From assembly GCA_947471565.1 (NCBI GenBank), contig CANIVT010000002.1:109471-173470 (forward strand): DNA of 64,000 nt, read 5' to 3'. This document shows, piece after piece, positions 61,661-64,000 of this stretch. The notes beneath the pieces are model-generated. The model worked only from the letters and a program-made list of their open reading frames with translations, was not told the origin of the DNA and searched no databases. Source of the stretch: Spartobacteria bacterium (GTDB taxonomy: Bacteria > Verrucomicrobiota > Verrucomicrobiia > Chthoniobacterales > UBA6821). Both the position numbers and the translations under genes were made by a program. How positions within the stretch are numbered: the stretch's first letter is position 1; the number at the start of each line of letters is the position of its first letter.

Positions 61661-61993
61661 TTACGGGGTCTTCCCGTTGCCGCCGGAGCTCTTGAGATCC
61701 TCGGTCCGCAGGAGGACGCGCTGACGCATCACCTTGCCGGCCTTGAACTTCACCGTGGCGCGTGAAGGAATCGGCACATCCACGTCGGGTTGGTTTGGAT
61801 TCCGGCCGACCCGGGAACGGGTCAGGCGCACCTCGAAGACCCCGAAGTTACGGAGTTCCACGCCGTCCCCCTTGGCGAGGGCGTCGGTGATGTGGTCGAG
61901 CGTGCGTTGGATGACATTGAAGACATCGCTCTGGATGAGTCCGGTCTCGTTGCTGATGGCAACGACGAGGTCGCGTTTGGTCAGGTTGGCCAT
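61661..61993 (-). CDS. HU/IHF-family nucleoid protein
   Basis: A small dimeric DNA-bending protein. The 110-residue product begins MANLTKRDLVVAISNETGLIQSDVFNVIQRTLDHITDALAKGDGVELRNFGVFEVR, the standard HU/IHF dimer core, and has the arm motif RVGRNPNQPD. A Lys/Gly-rich tail of about 15 residues extends past the usual length (~90). The start is ATG 61993; the ORF extends to 62077 but only with residues lacking HU similarity. It is 40 bases upstream of uvrA on the same strand. Whether HU or IHF cannot be told, but a non-specific HU role is favoured. Confidence 0.93.
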   Translation of the reverse strand: MANLTKRDLVVAISNETGLIQSDVFNVIQRTLDHITDALAKGDGVELRNFGVFEVRLTRSRVGRNPNQPDVDVPIPSRATVKFKAGKVMRQRVLLRTEDLKSSGGNGKTP

Positions 61994-62107
61994 GAAGAAG
62001 TGGTGAAAGGGTGAAGAAGAGTTCTGTCGGGGGCCAGACCTGAAAGATGTCCTACACGGAAAGCAGCACCCCTGCAAGCTCTCTGAAGGAAAGAAAAGCC
62101 CCCGCCA

Positions 62108-63814
62108 TCAGGAGCGTCCGGAGGACTGCACCATGCCCCGCCATGCGGCAAGCAGCGGGGCGTGGCGAGCGGTCCACTCGCCGACCGGATGCTCGATCCG
62201 GGCCGTCCAGTTGGCCGATCCGACGGCCCCGGGGACATTGAAGCGCTGGTCCGTTCCAAAAAGGTCGGTGATCATCGGGATCACGATCCAGGAGTTGCAA
62301 CCCAGCAATCCGCCCAGCAGGGCCCCGTGAACCTCCCCATCAAACGGGGTCATCGGGTCGAGATCGGGACGACCGGCAAAGGTCAGAAGCTCGGAAAGAA
62401 TCCTGCGGCATCCCTCGCCCTCGGCTCCTCTGCGTGTTACCCCCTCCTGCCATTCCCGCCACTGGGTCTTGAGGGGGGCATGGTCGTGGGTGGCGTAGGT
62501 GGCCACGGAGATCCGGGCGTAGTCGCCGCCGGGTTGCATCGACCCGTCGGGATGGCGCTCCCACATCGGGATCTTGAATCCGGGCAGACCCATCCGCGCC
62601 ATCACGGGGCGGACATAGGGGGCGACCTCGCCGAGATCCTCGGCGATCAGGCGATGGGGGCCGAGCTCGGAATCGAGGATCTGGAGGAGCACCTCGCCAT
62701 GGCGTTCGTTGGCATCACGGTTCTCAGGGGTCGAGTCGTCGTGCTCGACGAATCCAGGCAGCTTGCCGCCGGTCTTCTCCCTGGCGGCCTCCTCGGAGAG
62801 GCCGGTAAACTCGGAGTTGCGCCGCGGTGGCCAAGGGAAGCTGTAGATCCGGAAAAACCCCAGCGCATGGTCGACCCGCAGGAGGTGAAAGACCGAGCGG
62901 AGCAGGCGGAGGCGGCGGCGCCACCAGAGGAAGTTGTTCCGGGCCATGACGTCCCAGCGGTAGAGGGGAAAGCCCCAGTTCTGCCCCCACTGCTCGGTGA
63001 ACGGATCGGACTTGAACACCTTTTCCGGCGGAGCTCCGCAGGAGCGCTCCGGATCAAACTCCCCGGGACAGGCAAAGATATCGGCACCCCCGGCGGCCAC
63101 GCCGACCGGGACATCGCCGATCAGCGCGATGCCTAGCACCTCGGCCAGATCGGTAACCGCAGCCCACTGGGAGAAGGCGATCCACTGGACGTAGGCAAAG
63201 AAGAGGCGGCTTTCCTCGACGGCGGAGCGTTCCGTTGAGGGGAGTCCCGCCAACCAGGACCGGGCCTCGGCGGCATTCCGCTGGCCGGAAGGCCAGGAGG
63301 AGGGATCCTCGACGAGGCCGTTCCTCTCCAGCAGCACCCGGTAGAGCGTGTAGTCGGGGAGCCATGAGGAGTGCTGCTCCAGGAAATGGGAGAACCGCTT
63401 GGCCCTGCCGCCGCGACCATCGCCTGACCGGAAACGTTTCCATGCGGATTCCAGAAGTTCCCGCTTCAGGGCTTTCACCCCGGTGTAGTCGACGGGGCCC
63501 GCGCGTAGAGTCCTGAGATCAACCTTTTCCGTGATCCTGCGGTATTCCGGCGGAGTGAGATCGGGAAGCCACGAGGGGTGAGTCGTGATCGTCGAGGGGT
63601 CGATCGCGAAGGCACTCAGAACATTGTAGGGGCTGTGGTCACCGCCTGTTTCGTTGACGGGAAGGATCTGCACGGCTCCGAAACCGTTCCCGGCCGCCCA
63701 CTCCACCGCCTCGGAAAGTGCCTCGGTGTCGCCCACCCCGAGGTCGTGCCGTCCCCGCAGCGCGAAGAGCGGGACGAGAAGCCCTGCAATTTTCTTTTCC
63801 GGGTCGATGGTCAT
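62108..63814 (-). CDS. malQ: 4-alpha-glucanotransferase (MalQ, GH77)
   Basis: Transfers maltosyl and longer alpha-1,4-glucans between chains (disproportionation). The 568-residue product starts LLVPLFALRGRHDLGVGDTEALSEAVEWAAGNGFGAVQILPVNETGGDHSPY, with the catalytic Asp in LRVDHALGFFRIYSFPW (about residue 320-335), the LIAEDLGEVAPYV motif, and TYATHDHAPLKTQW. I chose ATG 63814 (MTIDPEKK), which fits family N-termini; the upstream ATG 63865 adds a low-complexity leader. It lies upstream (in transcription order) of the HU/uvrA genes across ~115 bases. The long octamer array begins 58 bases beyond its start. Confidence 0.92.
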   Translation of the reverse strand: MTIDPEKKIAGLLVPLFALRGRHDLGVGDTEALSEAVEWAAGNGFGAVQILPVNETGGDHSPYNVLSAFAIDPSTITTHPSWLPDLTPPEYRRITEKVDLRTLRAGPVDYTGVKALKRELLESAWKRFRSGDGRGGRAKRFSHFLEQHSSWLPDYTLYRVLLERNGLVEDPSSWPSGQRNAAEARSWLAGLPSTERSAVEESRLFFAYVQWIAFSQWAAVTDLAEVLGIALIGDVPVGVAAGGADIFACPGEFDPERSCGAPPEKVFKSDPFTEQWGQNWGFPLYRWDVMARNNFLWWRRRLRLLRSVFHLLRVDHALGFFRIYSFPWPPRRNSEFTGLSEEAAREKTGGKLPGFVEHDDSTPENRDANERHGEVLLQILDSELGPHRLIAEDLGEVAPYVRPVMARMGLPGFKIPMWERHPDGSMQPGGDYARISVATYATHDHAPLKTQWREWQEGVTRRGAEGEGCRRILSELLTFAGRPDLDPMTPFDGEVHGALLGGLLGCNSWIVIPMITDLFGTDQRFNVPGAVGSANWTARIEHPVGEWTARHAPLLAAWRGMVQSSGRS

Positions 63815-63871
63815 GGGTGAAGGCGAACCTGATACCAGACTGGAGCCGCGACGAATGAAGGGCAAGCAGGG

Positions 63872-64000
63872 GGTTACAAGGTTACAAGGTTACAAGGTTA
63901 CAAGGTTACAAGGTTACAAGGTTACAAGGTTACAAGGTTACAAGGTTACAAGGTTACAAGGTTACAAGGTTACAAGGTTACAAGGTTACAAGGTTACAAG
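63872..64000. repeat. Octanucleotide tandem array (GGTTACAA)n, running off the window
   Basis: At least 16 perfect direct copies of the 8-nt unit GGTTACAA occupy 129 bases and are cut by the window end. There are no spacers between units, so this is not CRISPR. On the malQ coding strand the unit is TTGTAACC. The array is upstream of malQ. Degenerate relatives lie at 10709, 12593 and 12743. Such a perfect 8-nt array is prone to length change by slippage. Confidence 0.92.

Noticed and set aside
63872..64000. CRISPR array
   Set aside because: Units are 8 nt and contiguous without spacers; no cas genes are present.

Overview
The window is 64 kb of a moderately GC-rich bacterial chromosome, densely packed with housekeeping genes. 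The best fit is the PVC superphylum, probably Verrucomicrobiota. Reasons: a single 1861-residue UvrA with four ABC ATPase domains (the tandem form known from Chlamydiae), a Gld-type ABC operon ending in a DUF4340 protein, few recognisable Shine-Dalgarno sequences, and protein content that is neither proteobacterial nor Gram-positive. This placement is inference; no 16S rRNA or tRNA gene lies in the window.

Layout. 1-2 kb: end of a solute-binding protein, fabD and tatA. 2-5.8 kb: alcohol dehydrogenase, dnaB, rplI and the one-piece tmRNA. 5.8-14 kb: small DUF4870 protein, fabF, an exported FKBP isomerase, a GlcD-type oxidase, fabI, xerD, purC, an ArfB-like hydrolase and an aldose-1-epimerase-like protein. 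14-18.8 kb: TPR protein, a 457-bp repeat-filled gap, and alaS. 18.9-23.6 kb: four-gene ABC/GldG/DUF4340 operon. 23.7-27.7 kb: sucA-sucB. 27.8-30 kb: AT-rich hypothetical membrane protein, a small membrane protein and an AbrB-Doc toxin-antitoxin pair. 30-38.7 kb: avtA, a Fur-family regulator directly followed by sufCBD, a MidA-type methyltransferase, a Pro/Ala-rich membrane-anchored protein and an IscA/ErpA-type protein. 38.7-45.8 kb: mutL, an overlapping GNAT-larB-murU/amgK-like cluster, and glgE. 45.9-55.3 kb: an accessory island with a complete type I restriction-modification system (hsdR, an ORF6N gene, hsdM, hsdS), two genes carrying HEPN-type RX4H motifs (one DUF3644), and two PIN-toxin/antitoxin pairs. 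55.4-64 kb: rnpB with its terminator, the fused uvrA, an HU-family gene, malQ, and an octanucleotide tandem array that runs off the window end.

How the genes work together. fabD, fabF and fabI supply three steps of type II fatty-acid synthesis. sucA and sucB form the E1 and E2 of 2-oxoglutarate dehydrogenase. Fur-sufCBD plus the IscA-type protein cover Fe-S assembly, but sufS is not here. glgE and malQ act on alpha-glucan. The amgK/murU-like pair suggests MurNAc recycling or another sugar-1-phosphate activation route.

The most unusual layer is non-coding. Short 7-nt tandem units (CTTCAGY, ATGAAGR, GCTGAAA and relatives) sit just upstream of many start codons, usually pyrimidine-rich on the coding strand, and occur in phase inside the interdomain linkers of MutL and SucB. 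Separate 8-nt families (GGTTACAA; CTCTGCGC) and an approximately 100-bp hairpin-forming repeat that starts 0-31 bp after stop codons complete a multi-family repeat system I cannot match to a named element.
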